DNA of 17,693 bases from Paludibacteraceae bacterium (GTDB lineage: Bacteria > Bacteroidota > Bacteroidia > Bacteroidales > Paludibacteraceae), in assembly GCA_023227695.1 (NCBI GenBank), contig JALNVE010000023.1, positions 1 to 17,693 of the forward strand. The letters are read 5' to 3'. Each line of letters starts with the position of its first letter. Positions within the stretch are counted from its first letter, which is position 1. Positions 1 to 8,760 of this stretch are shown here, piece after piece. The position numbers and the translations under genes are program-made. Under the pieces are notes generated by a model. The model was not told where the DNA came from, made no database searches, and was given only the letters and a program-made list of their open reading frames with translations.

Positions 1-82
1 CTAATATCAAAAGTCATACACAAAAATACAATAATTACACTTATCAACAATATATTTTAAAACACATATTAGGCTCAAATAC

Positions 83-118
83 AAAAATAGGCTGTAACCC
101 ATCAGGATTACAGCCTAT
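83..118 (-). terminator. Intrinsic terminator ending the dfrA transcript
   Basis: A perfect 11-bp inverted repeat, ATAGGCTGTAA at 87-97 against TTACAGCCTAT at 108-118, encloses a 10-nt loop. Read on the minus strand it is followed by a short T run (complement of 83-87). It lies about 20 bp beyond the dfrA stop codon, so it most likely closes the thyA-dfrA transcript. On the plus strand the stem is followed by TCTTTT, so it might also work weakly in that direction. Positions 1-82 hold only AT-rich DNA in which I see no gene. Confidence 0.85.
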
Positions 119-136
119 CTTTTATAATTAATCTAC

Positions 137-631
137 CTATTTTCTTCTTTCATAATCTACAAAATCGTAGTCATAATCGTTTTTCTCATCGGCTTGGTAG
201 CTTTCGAAAGAGAGCTGAAGCCACTCTTTTTGATCTATTTCTGGGAAATAGACATCGCCCTCTTTGTCTGTATGGACTCTGGTGATATAGAGTTTGTCTG
301 CCTTGCTGAACAAATCGCGATAAACGGCACCTCCACCTATTACAAAGACCTCCTCGTTCTGAAGAGTTTCGTCAGCCTCCAGTTCAGAGAAATCACGAAT
401 CACCTCACATCCTGGCACTGCATCTTTGTCCAACGTGCGAGAAAGGATAATGTTACGTCTGTTTGGCAAGGGTCTGCCAATTGAGTCGTAAGTGTTACGG
501 CCCATCAAAATGGCATGGCCAGTGGTGATGCTCTTGAAGTGTTTCATGTCGGCAGAAAGATGCCACATCAGCTGATTGTCTTTACCGATGGCATAATTGT
601 CTGCTATTGCTACGATGATGGAAAGTGTCAT
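137..631 (-). CDS. dfrA/folA: Dihydrofolate reductase (DHFR)
   Basis: Reduces dihydrofolate to tetrahydrofolate with NADPH in the cytoplasm, regenerating the cofactor oxidised by thymidylate synthase. The 164-residue product is full length. Visible family signatures are the N-terminal strand MTLSIIVAIADN, W23 and the catalytic acid D28 in WHLSADMKHFK, the NADPH-binding MGRNTYDSIGRPLPNRRNIILS block and VIGGGAVY. I chose the ATG at 631 because the family begins with MxxSIIVAIA; an upstream TTG at 640 would add MRI and is less likely. The gene follows thyA by about 35 bp and is the last gene before the terminator at 83-118. It looks like the chromosomal housekeeping enzyme; nothing suggests an acquired trimethoprim-resistant type. 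Confidence 0.95.
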   Translation of the reverse strand: MTLSIIVAIADNYAIGKDNQLMWHLSADMKHFKSITTGHAILMGRNTYDSIGRPLPNRRNIILSRTLDKDAVPGCEVIRDFSELEADETLQNEEVFVIGGGAVYRDLFSKADKLYITRVHTDKEGDVYFPEIDQKEWLQLSFESYQADEKNDYDYDFVDYERRK

Positions 632-666
632 TATTCTCAATGTTATATGGATTTTTGGGCAACTGA

Positions 667-1461
667 CTAAACCGAGACAGCTCCCTTGATATGAGGATAT
701 GGATTATAATCCTCCAACTCAAAATCTTCGTATTGGAAAGAGAAGATATCCTTCACATCCGGATTAATCTTCATCTTTGGCAACGGACGAGGCTCACGCG
801 TCAACTGAAGATGAACCTGGTCCAAATGGTTCAGATAGATGTGCGCATCGCCCAAGGTATGAACAAAATCGCCAACCTCCAAACCGGTCACCTGTGCCAT
901 CATGCGCAGCAACAAAGCGTAAGAGGCAATGTTGAACGGAACACCCAAGAAGATGTCCGCACTACGCTGATAGAGCTGCAAGCTCAACTTACCGTCGGCC
1001 ACATAAAATTGGAAGAGGCAATGGCAAGGCGGCAACTTCATGTTATCCACATCGGCCACGTTCCATGCGCTCACAATCATACGTCTTGAATCAGGATTGG
1101 TCTTGATGGTCTTGACAATGTTGGAAATCTGGTCTATATGTCCGCCATTGTAATCAGGCCAACTTCTCCATTGAGCACCGTAAACAGGACCTAAATTGCC
1201 ATTCTCGTCTGCCCATTCATTCCAAATACGGACACCATTATCCTGTAGATATTTTACATTTGTATCACCATTCAAGAACCAAAGAAGTTCGTAAATGATA
1301 GACTTCAAATGCAGTTTCTTTGTTGTCAACATAGGGAAACCATCATCCATGTGAAACCTCATCTGATGACCAAAAATGCTGACAGTACCCGTTCCGGTTC
1401 TATCCACCTTTTGTGCTCCCTCCGTCAAGACTCTATTCAATAAATCCAAATATTGTTTCAT
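667..1461 (-). CDS. thyA: Thymidylate synthase
   Basis: Methylates dUMP to dTMP using methylene-tetrahydrofolate, releasing dihydrofolate for the adjacent dfrA product. At 264 residues it has the same length as the Escherichia coli enzyme and can be followed along its whole length. The nucleophile is the Cys of LPPCHCLFQFYV (position 146 in the standard numbering). Also present are the substrate-binding QRSADIFLGVPFNIASYA block, DSRRMIVSAWN, and the N-terminal DRTGTGT loop carrying the phosphate-binding Arg. It starts 37 bp after the stop of the PorE-like gene with no clear promoter between, so porE-thyA-dfrA is probably one transcript. No truncation or substitution is apparent. Confidence 0.97.
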   Translation of the reverse strand: MKQYLDLLNRVLTEGAQKVDRTGTGTVSIFGHQMRFHMDDGFPMLTTKKLHLKSIIYELLWFLNGDTNVKYLQDNGVRIWNEWADENGNLGPVYGAQWRSWPDYNGGHIDQISNIVKTIKTNPDSRRMIVSAWNVADVDNMKLPPCHCLFQFYVADGKLSLQLYQRSADIFLGVPFNIASYALLLRMMAQVTGLEVGDFVHTLGDAHIYLNHLDQVHLQLTREPRPLPKMKINPDVKDIFSFQYEDFELEDYNPYPHIKGAVSV

Positions 1462-1498
1462 TTCCTTAGCATTTTTTCAAACCATGAAGTTTCCCTCA

Positions 1499-3475
1499 TT
1501 AATACATCTTATAAGTGGTCTTCAACACACGGAACTCCGTACGACGGTTAATTCCGTTGGCTATCTCCTGCTGTTCTGGAGTCAACTTATCGATTGTCTC
1601 TTCATCCAAAACGCTATCCTCTTTTAAGAAGTTATATTTTTGAGCGGTTGCTTTGCTGACCGTAACAGGTTGCGATTTACCGTAACCCTTTGCCGTCAAT
1701 CTATCAGCCTCAATTCCACCCTTAATCAAATACTCAACAACAGATTCGGCACGTTTACCTGAGAGCTGCAAGTTTCCTTCAGCCGAACCGACACGGTCAG
1801 TATGTGCACCGATTTCAATCGTAATATTTGGATTATCATTCAACAGCTTCACCAACTTATCGAGAGCCGTTGATGACTGTGGAGAAAGTGTTGCCTTACC
1901 GAATTCGAAGAAGATGTTATCCAATCCAACCGGTTTGCTGATAGAAGCCAAAGAGAAGGAGATCGGGAAGTTCTTAGAATCTTCCAAACCAACCGTTGTC
2001 ACATCATTTTTCTGATTCAGATATCCACGGCAATTACCCAACATCACATACTCCACATTCTTCTTCAATGGAACTTTGAACGAGCCGTCTTTTTTAGTCT
2101 TTATCTTTGTATTCGTACCATCTGTACCTACTACGCGGACAATAGCGTCAGCAAGAGGCTCGCCTGTTGTTGAGAGCACATTACCTGTGATCTCAAAGAC
2201 AACTTCTGGTAACTCAAAATACCATATCTTATCATAACCTTTTTTCTCACCTCTGTTGGTTGAAAAAGCACCCTTCTCCTTGCCTTGAACAAAGGAAATT
2301 CCAAAATCATCATAATTGGAGTTGATTGGATACATCATATTATGAAGTGTCCAATTTCCGTCAGCATCCTCTTTGGCGTAGAAAATATCCAAACCTCCGA
2401 ATCCAGGATGACCGTTAGATGAGAAATAGAGCGTTGAATCCTCTCTCATATAAGGGAACATCTCATCACCTGGAGTATTGATCTGAGGACCAAGATTGAC
2501 AGGCGCACCGTATTTGTCGCCCTCAACCGCAGATCTCCAGATATCCTTACCGCCATAGCCGCCAGCCAAATCAGAGACGAAATAAAGGAACTTACCATCA
2601 GGCGAAATAGTAGGATGAGCAAAAGTGATGGTACTATCTTTCGACAACTTCACCTCTTTTGCCTTGCCCCATTTACCTCCCGAACGGACAGCAGCACAGA
2701 TCTCTGCACCATGACTTTCTCCTTTGACATAACGACAACGGGTAAAATACATCACCTTTCCATCAACCGAGAAGGAAGGAGAACCCTCATCATCGAGCGT
2801 ATTAATATCACCCTCAACAGGGGCTATGTTATCCCATTCATCAACCGAATTCTTACGAGCATAGAAGATATCATTGTTTCGTACTCCCGTAATATTACTA
2901 TTTTTTCCTCCAACCTCTTTGTTCTCACGAGATGTGGCAAAATAAACCACTTCACCATCACCACCAGGGAATGCAGGACTACGTTCTGAACGTTTAGAGT
3001 TCAGCTCCTTGATTTTCTCAACTTTATATCGAGTAGGATTTTTCTCCCATTCCAAAGCCTCCAATGCAGATGCACGACCATTGATAGCACGAACATCACG
3101 TGGAGCCAAAGCTAAATAGGCATCATATTGTTCAACAGCAGCTTTTGCCTTTTTATTTTTACGCAAAACCTCAGCATAGTAAAGCAATGCTGTACTATCC
3201 TTATAATGATACTTCACAGCGTTAGCATAATAACGCTCTGCCTTTTCATTATCATTATTCAACCTATAACAATTGGCTAAACGATAAGCAACATATGCCT
3301 TTTTCTGTCTATCTTTCGTCACATTGACCTTGTTATAGGCACGACGATAATTAGACGACGATTTATAATATTCACCTATCTCATACCTTTTATCACCTTT
3401 CTTAATCTGCTGATTAACAGAACATGAAGTAAGTAAAGCAACCAAAAAACATAAAAAATATTTAACGATCCGCAT
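1499..3475 (-). CDS. PorE-like OmpA-family outer-membrane lipoprotein (TPR, beta-propeller, CarboxypepD_reg, OmpA)
   Basis: The 658-residue product starts with a lipoprotein signal peptide (lipobox LTSC, lipidated C18). TPR-like helices follow to about residue 150. PD40/WD40-like propeller strands then run to about 425, shown by repeated motifs such as PSFSVDGKVMYFTRCRY, PTISPDGKFLYFVSD and SSNGHPGFGGLDIFYA. A carboxypeptidase-regulatory-like beta-sandwich lies at about 430-500 (ITGNVLSTTGEPLADAIV). From residue 520 there is an OmpA C-terminal domain whose peptidoglycan-binding pair is visible as D560 (HTDRVG) and R575 (LSGKRAES). This domain order and length match PorE, the Porphyromonas gingivalis type IX secretion component that tethers the machinery to peptidoglycan. 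Similar multi-domain OmpA lipoproteins occur without T9SS, so PorE identity is inference. It is probably cotranscribed with thyA-dfrA. Confidence 0.8.
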   Translation of the reverse strand: MRIVKYFLCFLVALLTSCSVNQQIKKGDKRYEIGEYYKSSSNYRRAYNKVNVTKDRQKKAYVAYRLANCYRLNNDNEKAERYYANAVKYHYKDSTALLYYAEVLRKNKKAKAAVEQYDAYLALAPRDVRAINGRASALEALEWEKNPTRYKVEKIKELNSKRSERSPAFPGGDGEVVYFATSRENKEVGGKNSNITGVRNNDIFYARKNSVDEWDNIAPVEGDINTLDDEGSPSFSVDGKVMYFTRCRYVKGESHGAEICAAVRSGGKWGKAKEVKLSKDSTITFAHPTISPDGKFLYFVSDLAGGYGGKDIWRSAVEGDKYGAPVNLGPQINTPGDEMFPYMREDSTLYFSSNGHPGFGGLDIFYAKEDADGNWTLHNMMYPINSNYDDFGISFVQGKEKGAFSTNRGEKKGYDKIWYFELPEVVFEITGNVLSTTGEPLADAIVRVVGTDGTNTKIKTKKDGSFKVPLKKNVEYVMLGNCRGYLNQKNDVTTVGLEDSKNFPISFSLASISKPVGLDNIFFEFGKATLSPQSSTALDKLVKLLNDNPNITIEIGAHTDRVGSAEGNLQLSGKRAESVVEYLIKGGIEADRLTAKGYGKSQPVTVSKATAQKYNFLKEDSVLDEETIDKLTPEQQEIANGINRRTEFRVLKTTYKMY

Positions 3476-3495
3476 AAAACGTGTTTGTATTATTA

Positions 3496-3503
3496 CAAAG
3501 TTA
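3496..3503 (-). promoter_or_regulatory. Candidate -7 promoter element of the PorE-like gene
   Basis: On the minus strand this reads TAACTTTG, an exact match to the Bacteroidota -7 consensus TAnnTTTG, about 20 bp upstream of the ATG. No good TTTG -33 box lies at the usual distance, so support rests on the -7 element and its position alone. Confidence 0.45.
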
Positions 3504-3556
3504 GTAGCTTCTATAAAAACGCACTATTTCGCAAAAAATTATAAAAGTCAAAGGTC

Positions 3557-4591
3557 TTAACCCAAAGAATTCCAACCCTGAGCCTTCAAAGAAATCTCTT
3601 GTCCGTCTCTTGTGATGATGCAAGAACCCAACGATGCATCGGTAATATGACCGATAATCTTTATGCCAGGCAAGTTTTGGAACATATCGTTCATTGACAA
3701 TGGAACAGTAAACAAAAGCTCGTAATCCTCACCACCGTTCAAAGCTACCGTTGTCAAATTCATATTAAACTCCTCAGCCATCGTAGCAGTCTGGAAATCG
3801 ATAGGAATACGATCTTCGTACACACGGCAACCCACACCGCTCTGATCGCAGATATGCAACAATTCGGAAGAGAGACCGTCAGAGATATCAATCATAGAAG
3901 TAGGAACCACGTTGATACGGGCTAATGCCTCGACGATATCTTTTCTTGCCTCCGGTTTTAGTTGACGCTCTATGATATACTCCTTTCCTGAAAAATCAGG
4001 CTGAACCTTTTCATCTCCAGTGAACACCTTTTTTTCCCTTTCCAAAAGCAACAAGCCCATATAAGCGGCACCCAAATCGCCAGACACGCAGATAAGGTCC
4101 GTATCTTTCGCTGTACTGCGTTTCGCCACTTTATCTTTATCTACCTCACCCATGCAGGTAATGCTGATTGCCAAACCAGTCATGGACGCAGAAGTATCTC
4201 CTCCAACCAAATCAACACCATATTTATCGCATGCTATTTTGATGCCAGCATAAAGCTCCTCCATGTCTTCTACTGAAAAACGTTTAGAGACTCCCAACGA
4301 GACTGTAATCTGTTTCGGATAGCCATTCATAGCACATATATCTGAAAAATTGACGATAGCCGATTTATATCCCAAATGTTTAAGAGGTACATACGTGAGG
4401 TCGAAATGGACGCCCTCAAGCAACAAATCAGTAGTAACAAGCACCTGTTTCGAACCATAATCCAGAATGGCGGCATCGTCGCCCACTCCTTTAATTGTAG
4501 AAGAGTTTTTCAACTCAAAATCTTTTACCAAATGTTTTATAAGTCCAAACTCGCCAAGTGTGGCTATTTCTGTTCTATTAGGTGTTGACAT
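3557..4591 (-). CDS. thiL: Thiamine-monophosphate kinase
   Basis: Phosphorylates thiamine monophosphate to thiamine diphosphate with ATP, the last step of cofactor synthesis. The protein has 344 residues and the AIRS/PurM-like fold. Visible motifs are the ATP and Mg-binding GVGDDAAIL near residue 36, LLLEGVHFDL, NFSDICAMNG, the GGDTSAS loop, and SMIDISDGLSSELLHI in the C-terminal half. The ATG at 4591 gives the expected N-terminus, in which EFGLIKHL is a common family motif. Its stop lies 81 bp before the PorE-like gene and about 150 bp separate it from the HTCS gene upstream. No other thiamine gene is in the window, so the gene is unlinked to its pathway here. Confidence 0.95.
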   Translation of the reverse strand: MSTPNRTEIATLGEFGLIKHLVKDFELKNSSTIKGVGDDAAILDYGSKQVLVTTDLLLEGVHFDLTYVPLKHLGYKSAIVNFSDICAMNGYPKQITVSLGVSKRFSVEDMEELYAGIKIACDKYGVDLVGGDTSASMTGLAISITCMGEVDKDKVAKRSTAKDTDLICVSGDLGAAYMGLLLLEREKKVFTGDEKVQPDFSGKEYIIERQLKPEARKDIVEALARINVVPTSMIDISDGLSSELLHICDQSGVGCRVYEDRIPIDFQTATMAEEFNMNLTTVALNGGEDYELLFTVPLSMNDMFQNLPGIKIIGHITDASLGSCIITRDGQEISLKAQGWNSLG

Positions 4592-4618
4592 AATTGATAT
4601 AATGATAAAATATATTTA

Positions 4619-4626
4619 CAAAAGTA
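4619..4626 (-). promoter_or_regulatory. Candidate -7 promoter element of thiL
   Basis: Minus-strand TACTTTTG matches TAnnTTTG and lies 27 bp upstream of the thiL ATG, predicting a leader of roughly 20 nt. No matching -33 TTTG is seen at 19-21 bp spacing. Confidence 0.4.
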
Positions 4627-4739
4627 GTGATTTTTATAACAAGAAGGCTTATCCTTCACAAAAACAAATATGTCATGCAAATGCTCAAGAATGTCAAAAA
4701 AAGTACAGAATGAGGAAAATAAGCCCCGAAGAAATCATC

Positions 4740-7700
4740 TTAGCCTTCAGTCTGTACATCAGAAGGATTCTTTCCTGTCTGATTTTTAAAGCATCTACGG
4801 AAATAGGCGATATCCTTAAAACCAACCTCATAAGCCACCTCTGAGACCGTCATCTTCTTCTGCTCCAACATCTGTACCGCACGTTTGATGCGAACACTAC
4901 GGATAAACTCCTTCACGGTCATTTTTGTCAGAGAATTTACCTTTCTATAAAGTTGCATTCTACTTAGCCCTACCTCCACAGCAAACTTGTCGATGCCAAA
5001 TTCAGAATCGGATATATTGGACTCCACCACCTCCATGATACGGTTCATCAGTTTCTCGTCAGGAGAATCGAGTTTCACATTGTTAGGTTCCTGAAGCATC
5101 TCCATCTTGAACTTCCTCTTCAATCCATAACGCGTGGTCAGAAGATTGGAAACTCGCCTACCCAACTTACATATATCAAAAGGCATCGTTTCATAATCGT
5201 CAGCACCTGCCTCCAATGCCAACTCTTCCACATCTAGGGAAGAATAAACGACCACGTAGAGATGCCTTGTCCTCTCGTCCAACTTCAGCCTACGACACAA
5301 TTTCTCACCATTATGCTGTGGCAAAGACCAATTGATCAGCACCACATCTGGCATATTGGCCAACACCTGTTCGTATGCCATGTCGCCATTATCAGCCTCC
5401 AAGAAAGTACATTCAGTAGAGAATCCAGACTTCAGATAAGTTCTGAACAGAGGATCGTTCTCAGCAATCAGAAGCGAGAATCCATCCCCATCTCCAACCT
5501 CAAGGCTAGTTTTCTCTTCTGCAATGGCTTTCAACAAAGGAAGTTCTGCACAAACGGTTGTACATTCTGACTTTCGATTCGAATCTACAGTCAGCCTTCC
5601 ATTCATCTCCTCGATATATTTTTTTATTGTGGCAAAAGAGAATTGTTCTCCATCGCCGTTATCTTGAATCAATACATCTTGCTCGTTTTTGAGCCAATCT
5701 CCATCAAAACTAATAGTCACAGCATAAAACCCATTCAACTCGTTAGAGACATTGACAACAACAGAACCAGCCTCTTTCGTATGACAGACCGCATAATCCA
5801 AAACGGCGCACACAAAATCACCCATTCTACGTTTGTCCACACGAGCATCCATTCTGTCCTGATTTCGTTCAAAGAGGACTGTCTTTCGCTGATTACCAGC
5901 CGCCACTATGTAGGGTTGAACCAAACAGTAGATCCAACCTAAAACATCGCACGAGACATAAGATGGTTGTGACTCGCCCCGCTCCATGGTTTCAAAATCT
6001 GGAATTCGGTTTATGACAGAGATTGCCTTTACTAAATTTCGCTCAGCCAACTGAGCATGCTCGGCAACAGCCTCATTTGTTGTTTTTTGTCGTATTATTT
6101 CAGTAACGGCTCCCAATACGTAGGTAAGTGGCATTCTCAGTTCTTGAGACAAATCAGCATAAAAATTCTCCTCCTTTTTCCTCAAAACCTTTTGGTTCAT
6201 ATTTTTGACGCGCTCAAAATGGGATTCATTGTCCCTTCTTTCCCTGCTTATATAATAACGAATAAGAGAAAAAGCAGAAGTCACAATCAGCAAAAACACC
6301 AACGACTTAAACCACCATGTACGCCAAAAAGGAGGCAAAATGACTACCTTCAGACTCCGCACATTCTCATTCCAATGTCCATCGCAATTGGAGCCCTTTA
6401 CCATGAATGTATAGGTTCCCGGATTGAGGTTCGTATAAGTGGCCCGGTTCGAATTCCCGGCATAAATCCAGTCGGCATCAAAGCCCTCCATCTTATACAT
6501 ATATTTGTTTTTTCTCGACTTCGAGTAGGAAAGTGTGGCAAACGTAAATGAGAACATATTCTGGTCATAATCAAGCACCACCTCTTTGGCCGAAGCGATG
6601 TTTTCGCTCAGATTCTCTCCCATCCCCACTGGCTGATTAAAGACATAGAAATCACGAAGCAGCACCTCCGCCTCAAATTCGCTATTGTGCACCTTCATGG
6701 GGTCAAAGATATTCACGCCGTTAAGTCCGCCAATGGCAATCTGTCCATTTTCCAGCCTACATGCCGCATTATAATGAAAATGGTTATCCTGCAATCCGTC
6801 ATACTCATCATAGTTTTTGAAGGTTGCGCTCTTCCAATTAAAACGAGACAAACCATTGAAGGTGGCCACCCACAAATCATCGGAGCCATCCACCGTAAGA
6901 CTCTGCACATTATTGTTCACCAATCCGTCTTTCTCCGAATAATAGCGTATCAGTCCATTATGTTTATGATATTTGGCCAATCCATAAGACAAGGTTCCCA
7001 GCCATACAGAACCATCTTTCGTCTGGGCAAACGAACGGGTACGTTCAGCATAGCGAATAATGTCATCCTTATCCGGATTGTAAACAATCACCTCATCGTC
7101 ACTACCTATCCACAAATCGTGTTCATCATCCTCGGCCACCCAATAGACATTGCTATCATGCTTGATATGTTTCAGATGGGAAAACGAACCCCTCTTCGAA
7201 TCATAAAGGTCCAGCCCCTTGCCCGTTGCTATCCACAACAAACCCCGACTATCACGGTATATGTTCCATACGATATCCGAAATCAAAGAAGAGTTGTCTC
7301 CTTCCCTATTTCGGAAAACACGTTTCACCTTACCTGTTGTAGCGTCAAGCACAACAATTCCACCCAAATAAGTGCCAACCCAAACCTCATCTCCATTCAG
7401 GAAAAAGCATTTTACACAGTTGGAAGTCAACCCGTTGTTTTTAGTGATATAAGATATACGTCCACTCTCATTGTCCAATATGTTTATACCTCCAGACTCC
7501 GTCCCTATCCACAACCGGTTGGCAGTTCTATCTTCCCAAAAAGCATAAACTTCTCCGTTATTCAGAGAATGGTCATCATTATTAGCCTCATTTATCACTC
7601 GAAAATTCTGTTTGTCCCTATCCAGGTAACTAATTCCACCGCGCGTACCCAACCACATGTCGCCCTTTTTGTCCAAGTAAAGCTCTATGATAGAGTTATG

Positions 7701-8651
7701 CACAAGAGACACCGGATTGGTTCTATCATGAAAAAACTGGCTATAACTGTCAGTCGCCCTATCATAAACAAGTAGTCCACCGCGAGAACCAAACCACATC
7801 AAACCATCAGCATCCTCAATAATAGAACGCACAGTAGCATTACGCTCCGAAACCGGGAATGACGTCAAACGCCTGATGACATATTTTTTCGGATCAACCA
7901 CAAAAACTCCAGAATAATAGGTGCCCAACCACACATTTCCGTCTCTCGATTGAAAGATAGACAATACAGAATCGTCTTCTTCTTGCAGATACGGAACAGT
8001 TATCTCCTTATAAAAATTGGTGTATGGATTATAGATGCACACGCCATGTTTCTTGCTGGCTATCCATATATTATCCTGTGCGTCTACATACAATTTTCTG
8101 ACATTGCCCAGTCCCAAAAAGTTTTCAGCCGTTATCTCCTTCGTTTCCAGTAATCCCTTTTCGTTGAGAAACAAAAGGCCTTCATCAGAAGCCACCCACA
8201 AAACACCTTTTGAATCTTCAGCAACACAATTGACAGAATAGTTGAAAGTCTTCTCCTTTCCTGGAAAAGAAATGAAATAGAATTTCTTCAAAGAGATGTC
8301 AAACCGATTCAGACCTCCATGCTCCGTTCCCACCCAAAGCACACCCTTAGAATCTTGGAAAATAGTGCGGACAAGCTCGCCACGCATCGATGTCTGATCT
8401 TCTTGCGAATGTTTATATGACTCAAACAGATATCCATCATAAAAATTCAGGCCTTGGCTCGTTCCGAACCACATACGCCCATTCCTATCCTGAAAGGCAC
8501 ACTGAACCACATTGTTAGACAATCCATCCCGTTGGGTAAAATTGTCAAACCTTGGAAAAAAAGATTTCACTCCTCCCGCAAATGCAGAAAAAGAATAAAA
8601 AAGAAAAGATAACAGTACAGTGACTATTTGTGTTTTTCGTTTAATGTCCAT
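4740..8651 (-). CDS. HTCS-type hybrid sensor/regulator with degenerate kinase and receiver domains
   Basis: A 1303-residue single-chain regulator. Domains in order: a signal peptide (1 to about 26, ending AFA); about 14 Reg_prop blades, each with a W(I/V/F/L)G(T/S)xxGL-like motif (MWFGTSQGLNFYDG is the first), which is enough for two seven-bladed periplasmic propellers; a Y_Y_Y domain (about 700-770); one TM helix (about 780-802); DHp and HATPase regions (about 825-1045); a receiver (about 1060-1175); and a C-terminal AraC-type HTH (1202-1303, with SRMQLYRKVNSLT and VSEVAYEVGFKDIAYFRRCF). HTCS proteins normally sense glycans and activate linked utilisation loci through phosphorelay. Here the H box reads DLSQELRMPLT with Q836 in place of His. 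The N box is AVLDYAVCH (949-957) without its Asn, and no glycine-rich G boxes are visible. The receiver has N1107 in place of Asp (LINWSLP), M1156 in place of Lys (YETMPFD), and AEND where VEDN or VDDD is usual. The reading frame is intact, so this looks like selected loss of catalysis and not a pseudogene. No susC/susD is nearby and the target genes are unknown. Confidence 0.9.
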   Translation of the reverse strand: MDIKRKTQIVTVLLSFLFYSFSAFAGGVKSFFPRFDNFTQRDGLSNNVVQCAFQDRNGRMWFGTSQGLNFYDGYLFESYKHSQEDQTSMRGELVRTIFQDSKGVLWVGTEHGGLNRFDISLKKFYFISFPGKEKTFNYSVNCVAEDSKGVLWVASDEGLLFLNEKGLLETKEITAENFLGLGNVRKLYVDAQDNIWIASKKHGVCIYNPYTNFYKEITVPYLQEEDDSVLSIFQSRDGNVWLGTYYSGVFVVDPKKYVIRRLTSFPVSERNATVRSIIEDADGLMWFGSRGGLLVYDRATDSYSQFFHDRTNPVSLVHNSIIELYLDKKGDMWLGTRGGISYLDRDKQNFRVINEANNDDHSLNNGEVYAFWEDRTANRLWIGTESGGINILDNESGRISYITKNNGLTSNCVKCFFLNGDEVWVGTYLGGIVVLDATTGKVKRVFRNREGDNSSLISDIVWNIYRDSRGLLWIATGKGLDLYDSKRGSFSHLKHIKHDSNVYWVAEDDEHDLWIGSDDEVIVYNPDKDDIIRYAERTRSFAQTKDGSVWLGTLSYGLAKYHKHNGLIRYYSEKDGLVNNNVQSLTVDGSDDLWVATFNGLSRFNWKSATFKNYDEYDGLQDNHFHYNAACRLENGQIAIGGLNGVNIFDPMKVHNSEFEAEVLLRDFYVFNQPVGMGENLSENIASAKEVVLDYDQNMFSFTFATLSYSKSRKNKYMYKMEGFDADWIYAGNSNRATYTNLNPGTYTFMVKGSNCDGHWNENVRSLKVVILPPFWRTWWFKSLVFLLIVTSAFSLIRYYISRERRDNESHFERVKNMNQKVLRKKEENFYADLSQELRMPLTYVLGAVTEIIRQKTTNEAVAEHAQLAERNLVKAISVINRIPDFETMERGESQPSYVSCDVLGWIYCLVQPYIVAAGNQRKTVLFERNQDRMDARVDKRRMGDFVCAVLDYAVCHTKEAGSVVVNVSNELNGFYAVTISFDGDWLKNEQDVLIQDNGDGEQFSFATIKKYIEEMNGRLTVDSNRKSECTTVCAELPLLKAIAEEKTSLEVGDGDGFSLLIAENDPLFRTYLKSGFSTECTFLEADNGDMAYEQVLANMPDVVLINWSLPQHNGEKLCRRLKLDERTRHLYVVVYSSLDVEELALEAGADDYETMPFDICKLGRRVSNLLTTRYGLKRKFKMEMLQEPNNVKLDSPDEKLMNRIMEVVESNISDSEFGIDKFAVEVGLSRMQLYRKVNSLTKMTVKEFIRSVRIKRAVQMLEQKKMTVSEVAYEVGFKDIAYFRRCFKNQTGKNPSDVQTEG

Positions 8652-8724
8652 CCTTTAAGTTAGGCATATATCAATCATGATATTTTATCTGTCATCAAAA
8701 CCAACCACCCATAATTGAAGATTT

Positions 8725-8732
8725 CAAAGATA
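8725..8732 (-). promoter_or_regulatory. Candidate -7 promoter element of the HTCS gene
   Basis: Minus-strand TATCTTTG is an exact TAnnTTTG match, 73 bp upstream of the HTCS ATG, which would give a leader of about 65-70 nt. A TTTG -33 box is not evident; the upstream sequence is A/G-rich on the plus strand. Confidence 0.45.
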
Positions 8733-8760
8733 ATAAAATTAAAGAAGAAAAGAAAAGTTA

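Noticed and set aside
1..72. Inverted repeat CTAATAT (1-7) / ATATTAG (66-72)
   Set aside because: Seven AT-rich base pairs over a 58-bp loop are expected by chance in such sequence; one arm is at the window edge.
137..1461. dfrA/thyA as an acquired trimethoprim-resistance cassette
   Set aside because: Both are full-length chromosomal-type enzymes in a normal folate arrangement; no integron att site, integrase or transposase is nearby.
6687..7775. Long plus-strand ORF (362 codons) antisense to the HTCS gene
   Set aside because: It lies entirely within the HTCS coding region, shows no recognisable domain, and mirrors the codon pattern of the real gene.
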